Assembly: GCA_041393015.1 (NCBI GenBank)
Contig: JAWKKV010000008.1
Span: forward strand, 1-64,000
DNA length: 64,000 nucleotides
Direction: 5' to 3'
Source: JAGQYH01 sp041393015
GTDB lineage: Bacteria > Bacteroidota > Bacteroidia > Chitinophagales > JADIYW01
Shown here one piece after another: positions 43,707 through 53,411 of this stretch; the first letter of the stretch is position 1; each line of letters opens with the position of its first letter. Under the pieces are notes generated by a model. It did not search any database. It saw nothing but the letters and a program-made list of their open reading frames with translations, and had not been told where the DNA came from. Position numbers and translations under genes: made by a program.

Positions 43707-43714
43707 TATATTTG
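43707..43714 (+). promoter_or_regulatory. TAnnTTTG -7 element before atpB
   Basis: TATATTTG matches the consensus exactly and lies 35 bp before the atpB ATG. No TTG at the -33 distance was found. Confidence 0.4.
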
Positions 43715-43748
43715 CAGCCGATTTAAAGACAGAATGTAATCTGCATAC

Positions 43749-45057
43749 ATGAAGCATCAGCATTTAATATATTTTTTACTTTTATTCTTCGGAATGTCTA
43801 CAGCAACTTTGAATGCTGAGACAAGACCTACCGAAGAACATGCGAAAAAGTGGTTCATGAGGATGATCATGGTCATGAAGTAGACAGTCATCCACGAAGA
43901 CGAGCACTATGCTTGTGGTGAACACCATGGGAGTTTGACGCAGGCGCTACGGCTATACATCATTGCAGATGCGAATGTTTATAGCATCAGACCATTCAGT
44001 ATTCCTCTATAACATATGTATATGTAAAAAGGAGAAGGTCTGAAAATGTTTTCATCTGCTAAGTTTGGTCTGGTCATCATATGTCTGGGCATTATGCAAT
44101 CGATGGGTTTGTATTAAACAGAGGCCTTAAATAAGTTGAAGTGATCCTTCTTTTCCAAAAGAAAAAGTAGAAGTTTGTGATTTTGGATACAAAAGGACGT
44201 ATCGAAGGGAAGCATGATAGTAAGGTAATTGAAGAAGAACTTGAAGTTCCTGTTGTGATTTTAAAGGATGGTAGACAAGATTTGAATTAGAAGCTAAATC
44301 TACTTTAGATGGTGGTTTGTTCGGTGGTGGATTAACTTCTTGGTATGATTTTCATTATTCAAGAATGTTGTTTCAATGATTATTGTTCCTTTTTCTTAAC
44401 ATGGATTTGTTCTTTTCGTAAGAAAAGCATACATCACAAATGGAAAATGCTCCACGAGGGTATTCTATCAATCTTTTGTTGAGCCAATTTTTGCCTTTAT
44501 AGAACCAAGTGTCAGCCAATTTTAGGTCATAAATGGGAAAAGTATCAACCTTTCTTGTCTGTTTTTCTTTTTCATTCTAGGATTAGTTGTTTGGACAGAT
44601 TCCATTTTCAGGCTCAACGTAACTGGACATATATCAGTAACTGCTCGCGTTAGCTTTGTTTTTACTGCATTGGTTGTGAACTTAAGTGGTAATAAACATT
44701 ATTGGGGAACACATGTGCTTATGGATGCCGGGTTGACTGCTACGTTTGTTAAGAGTGATTTTAACACCGGTAGAGCTTTTAAAGGTGATTCTAAAACCAA
44801 TGACCTTATTTATTCGACTTTTTTTGAAACTTATCTGCAGGTCACATGGTAATTTATGATTTTCGTAAACTTAATTTTTATTTTCGGTCAAGCTGGAGAA
44901 AACGCTGGATCAATCAGTGGTATTACTGTTGTCTGTTACCACTAACTATGTTCATGTTGGCTCTTGAGCTGCTATTAGCAACATTTTTACAAGCATTTGT
45001 ATTTTACTATTCTTTCTGCTGTGTACATTGGTGCTTTGCAGTGAAGAACATCATTAA
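43749..45057 (+). pseudogene. atpB: ATP synthase F0 subunit a, frame broken many times
   Basis: Subunit a forms the proton half-channels of F0. ATG at 43749 opens MKHQHLIYFLLLFFGMS, but the frame is lost within about 45 codons. Pieces of the protein are readable in all three forward frames: VHEDDHGHEVDSHP, HYAIDG near 44095, SVFFFILG near 44565, and VVNLSGNKHYWG near 44680. The end (YIGA..EEHH then TAA, 45055-45057) matches Bacteroidota subunit a. No frame is open over the whole length. Because the same damage runs through the next four genes and stops abruptly inside atpA, I read it as sequence error rather than true loss. Confidence 0.8.
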
Positions 45058-45100
45058 TATTTTTGAAACAGAATTAAATAAATAATTAAAAACTAAAAAA

Positions 45101-45302
45101 ATGACTGGAACATTAGCTGCATTAGGAGTAGGATTGTAATTGGAGCTGGCTACGGTATTGGAATGATTGGCGGTAAAGCGATGGATGCAATTGCAAGACA
45201 ACCGGAAGCTGCTGAAAGTATTCTAATTGGCATGATCTTAGCTGCTGCACTTATTGAAGGAGCTGCATTAATTGCTATCCTGTTACTCCTGTATTTGTAT
45301 AG
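45101..45302 (+). pseudogene. atpE: ATP synthase F0 subunit c, one to two frameshifts
   Basis: Subunit c makes the proton-binding ring. ATG at 45101 gives MTGTLAALGVGL and then a stop. With one base added at about 45137 the frame continues through VIGAGYGIGMIGGKAMDAI, ARQPEAAESILIGMILAAAL and IEGAALIA, including the proton-carrying Glu in the second helix (ALIEGAAL). The last residues are again shifted; a stop in the alternative frame is at 45300-45302. The glycine-rich first helix and the polar loop ARQPEA are as expected for a working c subunit. Confidence 0.85.
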
Positions 45303-45356
45303 GCTAATTCATGAATTAGAATTTTCCTTTTTTAACTCACTTAAAGCTAAATAGTA

Positions 45357-45879
45357 TGTTAATGCTGGCTGACTTTTCTGTACTAAAATTCTTTAGATCG
45401 AGTTTTATTTATCTGGACAGTGGTTATATTTTTCCTTTTTTGGACACTCGTAGGTAAATACGCATTTAGCCAATCGCTGGTGTATACTATTAAAAAACGA
45501 AAGGAAGACATTCAAAAACGCTTTGGATGAGGCTAGAAAGCTCGGCACAGAAATGGAGTCTTTACAAAATCTAGCAATGAAGCATTATTGCAGGCTTCAG
45601 AAGAAGAGGAAAAATACTCAAAAAGAAGCAAAAGAATTGAAAGATTCTATTGTTGTGGAGAAGCAAATCAAGCCAAAACAGAAGCTTCAAAATTTTGGCA
45701 GATGCTAAAGTGGAAATTAAAGAAAGCTAGGAAAACGCAGCTATTGCTGAGTTAAGAAAAAAAGAATTAGGTAAAATTTCACTTGATATCGCTGAAAGGT
45801 TTTAAACAGAGAATTAGATTCTGTAAAAAATCACGAAGATTACGTGGCATCATTAATTGATCAGATTAAATTGAACTAG
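45357..45879 (+). pseudogene. atpF: ATP synthase F0 subunit b, frameshifted
   Basis: Subunit b is the peripheral stalk: one membrane helix and a long charged helix. The start MLMLADFSVLK and the helix FIWTVVIFFLFWTLVGKYAF are readable. Then the charged coiled-coil continues in changing frames (LDEARKLGTEMESLQN, EAKELKDSIV, KILADAKVEIK, AAIAELRK, KISLDIAEKV) up to SLIDQIKLN and TAG at 45877-45879. At least five indels are needed to join these pieces. Confidence 0.8.
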
Positions 45880-45884
45880 AAAGT

Positions 45885-46444
45885 ATGTCAGCAATTAATT
45901 AGCATCGAGATACGCAAACGCATTATTGAAGCTCCAAGAGCAAACTATCTTAGGAAAAATGTTTATCAAGATATTCAGTTTATTGAGCAATCAACCGGTG
46001 ATAGCCGTGAAAGCTAGATTGATGCTTAAAGTCCGATCGTAAATGTAGATCCGTAAACTTTCATCACTGAAAGCTATTTATACAGGTAAAGATTGACTGA
46101 TTTAACTCTGAATTTTTTACTAATGTTGGTTAAAAAGCAAGAAAGAGAAGGTTACTTGAAAGAGATAGTTGATGCTTTTATGTAGCCTACAACGATCTCA
46201 AAAATATTAAATGGTTGAGTTAGTTTCAAACCACAGAATTAAATGAAGGATTAGAAAATACAATTGTAAATGCTGTAAAAGCTCAATTGGGAGCTGCAAA
46301 TTTACATGTTACTAAAATAGTTGATCTAAAATCCTTGGTGGATTTGTAATTAGGAGTGGAGATAAAGTGTTTGATACGAGTTTACAAAACAAGTTTAAGA
46401 TGCTTTAAAAAAGAGAAATTTTAGCAAATTAATTGTTAAATTAA
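45885..46444 (+). pseudogene. atpH: ATP synthase F1 subunit delta, frameshifted
   Basis: Subunit delta joins the F1 head to the peripheral stalk. Readable pieces in order are MSAIN and IASRYANALLKL-type start (SRYANALLK), VYQDIQFIEQSTGDS, NFFTNVG/LVKKQ-like middle, REGYLKEIVDAF, NEGLENTIVNAVKAQLGAAN and FDTSLQNK. They require repeated frame changes. The end near 46444 is approximate because the last codons and the atpA leader overlap in the broken frames. Confidence 0.75.
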
Positions 46445-46450
46445 TCGCAA

Positions 46451-48013
46451 ATGGCAGATATAAGACAATTGAGATATCAGCAATTTTAAGACAGCAATTG
46501 TCAGGCTTTAGTACTGAAGCTCAATTGGAAGAAGAAGGTACAGTCATACAAGTGGGTGATGGTATCGCTCGTATCTATGGTTGCAACAAAGCTCAAGCCA
46601 GGAGAATTAGTTCAGTTTGAGTCTGGCTTAAAAGCTGTAGTATAACGGAAGAAGACAACGTTGGTGTGGTTTTGATGGGCGCTTCAGGAAGCGGTTAAAG
46701 AAGGATACGTTAAACGAACCGGTGTTATTGCTTCTATTGATGTTACCGAAAGTATGTTGGGTAGAGTGGTAGACGGTTTAGGTAATACCATTGATGGTAA
46801 GGTCCTTTAACTGGTGAGAAGTTTAAAATGCCAATTGAGAGAAAGAAGCTCCCAAGCGTAATTTACAGACAACCGGTAAACCAACCACACTTCAAACAAT
46901 TAAAACCAATTGATGCTATGATTCAATTGGTAAAGTCCAAGAGTTAGTAATTTGGTGATGAACAAACTGGTAAAACAGCTATTTGTATTGATGCTATCAT
47001 TAATCAAAAGAATTTTACGAAAAGGGAGAGCCGGTATATTGTATTTATGTAGCAATAGGGCAAAAGCCTCTACTGTAGCACAAATTACCAAAAACACTGG
47101 AAGAAGAGGCGCAATGCCTTATACAGTAATCGTTGCAGCTAATGCTTCCTGATCCTGCTCCACTTCAATGTTACACTCCAATATGGCAGGAACTGCAATT
47201 GGTGAAGTATTTTAGAGATACAGGTCGTCCGGCATTAATCGTTTTGATGATTTATCAAAACAAGCGGTGAACTTATCGTGAGGTATCATTATTAAAGACC
47301 TCGGGAAGAGCTTATCGGTGACATTTCTACTACCTTCACTCAAGATTATTAGAAGAGCAGCAAGAATGATCGATAACGATGAAATTGCTTCTCAAATGAA
47401 TGATCTTCCTGAATGTTTAAAAGGTAAAGTAAAAGGAGGAGGATCGCTAACTGCATTGCCAATTATTGAAACTCAAGCAGGTGACGTATCTGCTTATATT
47501 CCTACCAACGTAATTTCAATTACTGATGGTCAGATATTCTTAGAGTCAAATTTATTTAACTCAGGTGTTCGTCCGGCAATTAACGTAGGTATCTCAGTAT
47601 CAAGGGTAGGAGGTTCTGCTCAGATTAAATCGATGAAGAAAGTTTCTGGTACATTGAAATTAGACCAAGCTCAATTTAGAGAGTTAGAGGCTTTCTCAAA
47701 GTTCGGTTCTGATTTAGATGCAGCTACCATGTCTGTTCTAGAAAAAGGAAAGAGAAACGTAGAAGTTTTGAAACAAGGTCAATATTCACCGTTATCTGTA
47801 GAAAAACAAGTGGCTATCATTTACTTAGGTAGTAAAGGTTTATTGAAAGATGTTCCGGTTGAGAAAGTGAGAGCTTTCGAAGAGGATTTATTGAACCAAT
47901 TAGAAGTAAAACATCCAGAAGTACTAAAATCATTTGCTGAAGGGAAACTAGAAGATGAGATGATTGAAAAGTTAAAATCATTAGCTTCTGATGTACAATT
48001 AAACTATAAGTAA
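46451..48013 (+). pseudogene. atpA: ATP synthase F1 subunit alpha, 5' 900 bp frameshifted, 3' part intact
   Basis: Subunit alpha is the non-catalytic nucleotide-binding subunit of F1. ATG at 46451 (MADIRQ) is followed by EISAILRQQLSGFSTEAQLE-type pieces, [48 protein letters not shown] (Walker A), and PYTVIVAANASDPAP in shifting frames up to about 47350. From there to the stop the frame is clean: [60 protein letters not shown] and the C-terminal helical domain (about 220 residues). The sharp change inside one gene is the best evidence for a local sequence problem. Confidence 0.85.
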
Positions 48014-48031
48014 TCTAATAGACAGTATAAG

Positions 48032-48913
48032 ATGCCTGCAAATTTAAAAGAAGTAAGGATAAGAATAGGTTCTGTTAAATCTACACAGCAGATCACTAAA
48101 GCCATGAAAATGGTGGCAGCGGCTAAGCTACGTAAGGCTACTGAGCGTATTTTAAAGATTAGACCTTATTCTGAGCATCTTTCTAGTATATTAGGAAATA
48201 TTTTATCTAGTGTTCAGGGAGAATTGGAATTAGATTTTGGCAAGGAAAGAGAAGTAAAAAACATTTTAATCGTTGTCATTACATCTGATAGAGGTTTGTG
48301 TGGTGCTTTCAACTCAGCTACTACAAAAGCTGCTCAACTTTTAATTGAAAATAAGTATAGTCATTTAAGAGATAGTGGCAATTTGAAGGTGATGTTTGTG
48401 GGTAAAAAGGGTAGAGATCTTTTAAAGAAACATTATGCTAATAGCACCTCAAAATTTTTATCTCTTTTTTCAGATTTAACTTTCGATAATGCTGCCACAG
48501 CCGCTGATTATATCATGGATGGGTATGCGAGATGCGAGTATGATAAAGTTGAAGTGGTTTATGGTAAGTTTAAAAATGCTGCTGTACAAGAAACCACTGT
48601 TGAACAATTCTTGCCGGTAGTAAATAATGATATTGAGGAGGTAAAGGGCAAAGCTGATTATATTTTCGAACCTGGGAAGGAAGAAATATTGTTAGAATTG
48701 GTTCCTAAGATCTTAAAAACACAATTTTTTAGATACTTATTAGATTCCAATGCATCTGAACATGGGGCTAGAATGACGGCAATGGATGCTGCTACAGAAA
48801 ATGCTAATGAGTTATTGAAACAATTAAAATTATCTTATAACAGAGCAAGACAAGCTGCAATTACTACAGAGATTACTGAGATTGTTAGTGGTGCTGCCGC
48901 TTTGGAAGGATAA
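48032..48913 (+). CDS. atpG: ATP synthase F1 subunit gamma
   Basis: The rotating central shaft of F1. The 293-residue protein is full length and in one frame: the N-terminal helix ANLKEVRIRIGSVKSTQQIT and KAMKMVAAAKLRKA, the central ITSDRGLCGAFNS motif (about 85-97), and the C-terminal helix GARMTAMDAATENANELL to RQAAITTEITEIVSGAAAL. It follows atpA after 18 bp. The downstream atpD and atpC (beta and epsilon) are not here, so they must be encoded elsewhere, as is common in Bacteroidota. Confidence 0.96.
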   Translation: MPANLKEVRIRIGSVKSTQQITKAMKMVAAAKLRKATERILKIRPYSEHLSSILGNILSSVQGELELDFGKEREVKNILIVVITSDRGLCGAFNSATTKAAQLLIENKYSHLRDSGNLKVMFVGKKGRDLLKKHYANSTSKFLSLFSDLTFDNAATAADYIMDGYARCEYDKVEVVYGKFKNAAVQETTVEQFLPVVNNDIEEVKGKADYIFEPGKEEILLELVPKILKTQFFRYLLDSNASEHGARMTAMDAATENANELLKQLKLSYNRARQAAITTEITEIVSGAAALEG

Positions 48914-48934
48914 TCAGTGTATAAGAAAAAATGA

Positions 48935-48968
48935 AGATCCGGATATAGCAATATATTCGGATTTTTTA
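48935..48968 (+). terminator. Rho-independent terminator of the atp operon
   Basis: ATCCGGATAT pairs with ATATTCGGAT (one mismatch) around a short loop, then T residues. Confidence 0.7.
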
Positions 48969-49040
48969 TTTTAGCACCTTACATAGTTCAAACGTCTTAC
49001 TTGCACTTTGAATATAAATATTACTATCTTGGAATAATAA

Positions 49041-49619
49041 ATGCAAGAACTCGAACAGCATATTGAGGCCGTTATTTTTACTTCAGAGAAACCTGTAAGT
49101 ATTGAAGAGATATTAGAAGGACTTCAGAGATTGGATGAGAATATTTCTGAAGATCATGTGAAAGAGTGCGTTAAAAATATTGATAAAAAGTTCAACACTC
49201 CACAATTTGCGTTTAGATTAGTAAAATCAGGCGGCGGTTATCAATTTCTGACGAAGCCACAATATCAAGAAACCGTAGCTTCAATGCTGCACCATAATGC
49301 CAAACGACGATTAACTAATTCAGCACTTGAAACGCTTTCTATAATTGCCTATAAGCAACCTATTTCCAAAACTCACATTGAACAAATTAGAGGAGTTAAC
49401 TCTGATTATGCAGTAAATAAATTAATGGAAAAGGAGCTGGTAGAGATTGTTGGACGTGGTGAGGAAGTTGGGAAACCATTGTTATATGGTACCAGTGAAT
49501 TTTTTATGGATTATTTTGGGATCAATTCTATTGATGAATTGCCAAAGATTAAAGAGTTTGAAGAAGTAGAAAGTCAAATTGGTAATGCGCCGGATATTGA
49601 AATGCCTTCAGATAACTAA
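49041..49619 (+). CDS. scpB: Segregation and condensation protein ScpB
   Basis: A kleisin-associated winged-helix protein of the SMC-ScpAB condensin. The 192-residue product has two winged-helix domains, with EAVIFTSEKPVSIEEILEGL at the N-terminus and SALETLSIIAYKQPISKTHI plus the following EQIRGVNSDYAVNKLMEKEL in the second. The C-terminus is acidic. ScpA is not adjacent. Its stop is followed after 57 bp by an RsuA/RluB-type gene, a neighbour often seen with scpB in bacteria. Confidence 0.93.
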   Translation: MQELEQHIEAVIFTSEKPVSIEEILEGLQRLDENISEDHVKECVKNIDKKFNTPQFAFRLVKSGGGYQFLTKPQYQETVASMLHHNAKRRLTNSALETLSIIAYKQPISKTHIEQIRGVNSDYAVNKLMEKELVEIVGRGEEVGKPLLYGTSEFFMDYFGINSIDELPKIKEFEEVESQIGNAPDIEMPSDN

Positions 49620-49676
49620 GAAACCACTACTATTTAATTATCATTCTGAACTACTCCGGATGTATCAACTGCTTAT

Positions 49677-50441
49677 ATGCAAAAGAAAAGAACAAATTCA
49701 CCTTATTTAAAGAATGATAGTAAAGAAGATTTACCAATCAGGTTGAATAAATTTATTGCAAATGCAGGAGCATGCAATAGAAGAGAGGCTGACGAATTTA
49801 TCGAACAGGGACTAGTAAAAGTAAATGGAAAAGTTGTTAATTCGGTGGGTTTAAAAGTAAATATGGATGATAGAGTTGAACTAGATGGCCAACGAGTTTA
49901 TCCAGGAAAGAAAGTTTTTGTGCTACTTAATAAGCCCAAAGATTTCTCTTGTCAAGCAGGTGATAAAAATGATAAAACCGTTCTGAAATTAGTGGAGAAG
50001 GCATTTGAAACGAAAGCGGTTACCTTGCATTCTTTAGGTAAAACTGAGAAAGGTTTGGTGGTCATTTCAAATGATATACAGCTAGCGCAAAATATCAGTA
50101 AAGGAAGTAATAAGATAATCTCCTTGTTTAAAATTGAAATTGATCAACCAATGAAGACAGATGATTTTGATACTTTTAGCAAAGGAGTAAAGTGGAAGGA
50201 TGAATTGATTAAGCCAATTAAGATGGCTTATGTTGATGACAATAAGAATGTTTTAGGGCTTGAAATTAACGTCAATGATTCGTCTATTTTAGAACAGCTT
50301 TTTAATAGTTTGGGTTATAAGATAGTGGATCTAGATAGAGCTATGTATAATGGCTTAACCAAAAAGAATTTAGCTCGCGGACAATGGAGGTATTTGACAG
50401 AAAGAGAAGTAATTCAATTGAGAAAAAATGCAAAAAAATAA
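49677..50441 (+). CDS. RluB/RsuA-family pseudouridine synthase homologue lacking the catalytic Asp
   Basis: A 254-residue protein with an N-terminal S4 RNA-binding domain (about 20-75: IRLNKFIANAGACNRREADE) and a pseudouridine synthase fold (VFVLLNKPKDFSC to the C-terminal RGQWRYLTEREV). The family motif GRLDxxTxGL, which carries the catalytic Asp, reads HSLGKTEKGL here (118-127): Gly121 replaces Asp, Ser119 replaces Arg and Glu124 replaces Thr. The frame is open and the rest is conserved, so this is a maintained protein that probably binds rRNA but cannot isomerise uridine. It follows scpB. Confidence 0.8.
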   Translation: MQKKRTNSPYLKNDSKEDLPIRLNKFIANAGACNRREADEFIEQGLVKVNGKVVNSVGLKVNMDDRVELDGQRVYPGKKVFVLLNKPKDFSCQAGDKNDKTVLKLVEKAFETKAVTLHSLGKTEKGLVVISNDIQLAQNISKGSNKIISLFKIEIDQPMKTDDFDTFSKGVKWKDELIKPIKMAYVDDNKNVLGLEINVNDSSILEQLFNSLGYKIVDLDRAMYNGLTKKNLARGQWRYLTEREVIQLRKNAKK

Positions 50442-50442
50442 T

Positions 50443-51501
50443 TTATCTACTCCAAGATAAATAGTGTTTTACAACGGTAGCAGGATGGGTCGATTCTGCA
50501 ATTCTTTTTACATACTTCAATACAGAAATACTATCCTCGTTATTCTTTAAAAGATAGTTTCGCTGCATTTTAAGAAGATGATTATATTCCGGACATTTAG
50601 TAACTAAGCTTAAATAATAAGTGTCATCATCTGAGTTGTATTCAAACAAAACAATCTTTTTGATCAAAGGAGTTTTTTTTATTTCCAGAAACATTGGGCT
50701 TTTAACAAAAGGATCAATCGTTTTTTCCATATAGCCTAAAGGGAATAATGGGTAAAGCTTTTCTTCGAATTCAATATTGTTTTTATTCAATTCATCCTTA
50801 AGAGCATTAATTTGAAGCTTTAATTGCCCCGCGCAGGACTCCGCTTGCTGAAAACTTCCATAAGGTTTCCATTTTCCACGCCAATCGTAATACTCAAATT
50901 GACCTAATTTTAATTTATAATCAAAAACCGATGGTTTATCAAAAATATAGCCCGGATAATAAAACTTATAATCTAATGAAAGCGCATATTCCAATTCCAA
51001 TAGCATTGTAAAAGTACCCAAGCTATATTTAGCGTAGGCCGGATCATAAATCCCAATTAAACTAGCAATACTATTTTGACCTTTATCAAAATAACTTAAT
51101 GCTACCAGTTTGCCGGTTTCGTCCCGAACCTCGATTTCATAAGTATGGAAAACACTACTAATGGTGTCGGAATATAAAAATTGATGAAGATCATTGTAAA
51201 TAAAACCCTTGAATCTAGGTTTGTGTGACTCGTATAATTTTTCCTTATCGAAATCAATGGAGGCTCTATTAATTCTGTAAGTAAATTTCTCTTTGTTTTT
51301 CCTTAGGAGCTTTCGATTGTTCTTGGATAGCTCGAAATTGGTAAGTGGCATCCTTATATTCACTACATTAAAAAGATCGCCTTCCATACACAGTAATCTC
51401 GATCTAAAAAGCATAATACTATTTCTAAACCAACCGGCAGCTAAATATCTATCTAAGCGGCTAGGTGATAAAGAAAATGGATAATAGTATTGTACAAGCA
51501 T
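50443..51501 (-). CDS. Ate1/Bpt-like aminoacyl-tRNA-protein transferase homologue
   Basis: A 352-residue protein whose C-terminal half resembles the GNAT-like domain of arginyl/leucyl-tRNA-protein transferases: YSLGTFTMLLELEYALSLDY and KFYYPGYIFD, then FDYKLKLGQFEYYDW in place of the family's YSLGTYLILxEI, YYLGYWI and MNYKxxFxPLE. The N-terminal Cys cluster of Ate1 is missing. It could transfer amino acids to protein N-termini or may have another acyl substrate. It is convergent with the preceding gene (1-bp gap) and has no obvious partner. Confidence 0.55.
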   Translation of the reverse strand: MLVQYYYPFSLSPSRLDRYLAAGWFRNSIMLFRSRLLCMEGDLFNVVNIRMPLTNFELSKNNRKLLRKNKEKFTYRINRASIDFDKEKLYESHKPRFKGFIYNDLHQFLYSDTISSVFHTYEIEVRDETGKLVALSYFDKGQNSIASLIGIYDPAYAKYSLGTFTMLLELEYALSLDYKFYYPGYIFDKPSVFDYKLKLGQFEYYDWRGKWKPYGSFQQAESCAGQLKLQINALKDELNKNNIEFEEKLYPLFPLGYMEKTIDPFVKSPMFLEIKKTPLIKKIVLFEYNSDDDTYYLSLVTKCPEYNHLLKMQRNYLLKNNEDSISVLKYVKRIAESTHPATVVKHYLSWSR

Positions 51502-51772
51502 TTTGGATGCGCGATTAAGACTTTAAATTATCTAATCTAATTTAAGATTCCAAATATAATCGACAACATAAGAAGGATAATTCAAACGGAACGATTTGCA
51601 TGGTAATAATCTTGCGCAATCTAGACATAATGGCTGAAATTAATTGCAGAGCATGACAAAAAGGCTGATTATGCAAAATAAAATGACAGAAATTCTCGAA
51701 AAATTGAGTGGTATGTCATTTGTATAAGGATAATTGTAAAAATTAATTCTTTAAACTATAAATATTTAAATC

Positions 51773-52219
51773 ATGAAACTTATTAAGAGAAACAATTATC
51801 AGCCTTCATTTCCATCATTTTTTGATGACATTTTTACAAAAGATATATTTGGAATGGATAGAGATTTTGCTCCCTTCAAATCAACTCCGGCCGTAAACAT
51901 TAAAGAAAATGAGGAATCATTTAAAATCGATGTTGCTGTACCTGGATTGAATAAAGAAGATTTTAATGTTGAGTTAGATCAAAACATTTTAACTATTTCT
52001 TTTGAACAAAAAGATGAAAAGGAAGAAAAGGATGAAAACGAAAAGTTCACAAGACGTGAATTTAGCTACACAAGCTTCAAAAGATCTTTTACAATTCCTG
52101 AAAATGTTGTGAATGCAGAAGAAATTAATGCTCAGTACAACGATGGAATATTAAGCTTAACGCTACCTAAAAAAGAGGAAGCTAAAGTAAAAGCTAAAAG
52201 ACTAATCGACATTAAGTAA
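51773..52219 (+). CDS. Small heat-shock protein, Hsp20/alpha-crystallin family
   Basis: An ATP-independent holdase that keeps unfolding proteins soluble. The 148-residue protein has an N-terminal arm (FPSFFDDIFTKDIFGMD), the alpha-crystallin domain (about 40-130: PAVNIKENEESFKIDVAVPG), the conserved GILSLTLPKKE near the end of the domain, and a short C-terminal tail. It is a single gene with a 270-bp leader in which I see no heat-shock operator (no CIRCE repeat). Confidence 0.93.
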   Translation: MKLIKRNNYQPSFPSFFDDIFTKDIFGMDRDFAPFKSTPAVNIKENEESFKIDVAVPGLNKEDFNVELDQNILTISFEQKDEKEEKDENEKFTRREFSYTSFKRSFTIPENVVNAEEINAQYNDGILSLTLPKKEEAKVKAKRLIDIK

Positions 52220-52239
52220 ATTTAAGGTTTTTGTTAGTG

Positions 52240-52300
52240 GTCACTTTAATTTGAAAGTGGCTTTTAAAGGGCATTCTAATTAATGAATGCCCTTTATTTT
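52240..52300 (+). terminator. Two consecutive hairpins after hsp20
   Basis: First CACTTTAATTTGAAAGTG, then AAAGGGCATTC/GAATGCCCTTT around TAATTAAT (52265-52294) followed by a T-rich run. The second is a strong terminator and, being symmetric, can also serve the convergent gene. Confidence 0.75.
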
Positions 52301-52309
52301 TATTTGTAA

Positions 52310-53314
52310 TTACTTTTCAATTGGGAAATAAATCTCCGTTAACCACTTACTCGTGTCTAGTTCTTCAGTTGGATCAGTAATAAAAACCTCCATTGGTTCA
52401 CCTAGTGTATAGCCCAAACTATTTCCTTGATTTTGAAGTGCTTGATAAGCGTTGTCCATCCCTTCGTAAGATCCATAATAGGAAGCTTTTAATGCTTTAG
52501 TTCCTCCAAAATTTTCCCCTTTTGCATCTACCGGAACACCTAAAAGCAATTCATAATAATCAGCAACAGTATCCCAAGCCACCCATTGTGCAAAAGGATA
52601 ACCATTTGGCTTAGCGCCCAATTTTTCAATTTCTGCCATAGCTTCTCCAAATCCATTTTCATAAGCCGCTGAGCTAAATTCACTCCATTTCCCTTTTTGC
52701 ATGGCAGTGATTGCTATAAAAGAATCTTGTACAACTTCCTCAATTTTTAAATTACTAGTGGATTCGGTATCTTTAATAGGTGCCTCAGGGTGCGCTTTAA
52801 TATAAGCGTCCATTCTCTCTAATCCTTTTACATAAGCTTTCGTAACCATCATTTTACCGATAGCATTTTGATACCTTTTCCAAGGTAACTGACTTCTGTA
52901 ATCGGATTTAAAATCCCAAATAACATTTGAGCCGCCATCTTCTGTAGGTTCAATAGTAAAGTCAGAAAATGATTCTTCTTCTTCGCCTTCAAAAAACATT
53001 TGGCTCTTAATTCCTTTGTTCGGGTCACTTTCTAAAATAGTTAAAGATCCCTTTCCAGTTTTTTTGCCATCCCAACTATACGAAGCTCCAGCGCCAACCG
53101 TTTGATCGCTATAGGTGGTAGTCATGCTTTTATCCATTTGATTCCAAAATGACCAATTCTCCCAATTTTTTAAATTATTTACCTGAGCAAAAACCTGTTG
53201 AGGTGAAGCTTCTAATTTTTTATTAACTGCTAAGTCTAAACTTGACGGCATAAAAAATGAGCCAACGATTAGTGCCAGCACTAATACGCCAATTGCACTT
53301 AAACATCCTTTCAT
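52310..53314 (-). CDS. SRPBCC (polyketide cyclase-like) and GyrI-like fusion protein
   Basis: A 334-residue protein with an N-terminal membrane segment (about 4-20), an SRPBCC hydrophobic ligand domain (about 28-165: KLEASPQQVFAQVNNLKNWE, GSLTILESDP, FEGEEEESFSDF) and a C-terminal GyrI-like/AraC effector-binding domain (about 185-330). In the latter, YPFAQWVAWDTVADYYELLLGVPV and the Glu in the ligand cleft are recognisable. Both domains bind small molecules; the ligand is unknown. It has no neighbours of related function. Confidence 0.8.
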   Translation of the reverse strand: MKGCLSAIGVLVLALIVGSFFMPSSLDLAVNKKLEASPQQVFAQVNNLKNWENWSFWNQMDKSMTTTYSDQTVGAGASYSWDGKKTGKGSLTILESDPNKGIKSQMFFEGEEEESFSDFTIEPTEDGGSNVIWDFKSDYRSQLPWKRYQNAIGKMMVTKAYVKGLERMDAYIKAHPEAPIKDTESTSNLKIEEVVQDSFIAITAMQKGKWSEFSSAAYENGFGEAMAEIEKLGAKPNGYPFAQWVAWDTVADYYELLLGVPVDAKGENFGGTKALKASYYGSYEGMDNAYQALQNQGNSLGYTLGEPMEVFITDPTEELDTSKWLTEIYFPIEK

Positions 53315-53411
53315 ATTAGTAATTTTTGTGGTTAGTTTATATATGAAAATAATGTATTTTTAGGATATATAATAAATCGACGAAATCCTTAGAATAAAAC
53401 AAACGAGACTT

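Noticed and set aside
44670..45354. Short open frames in the atpB-atpE region as separate genes
   Set aside because: Their translations are pieces of ATP synthase subunits a and c (GNKHYWG, ARQPEAAESILIGM), so they are fragments of broken frames.
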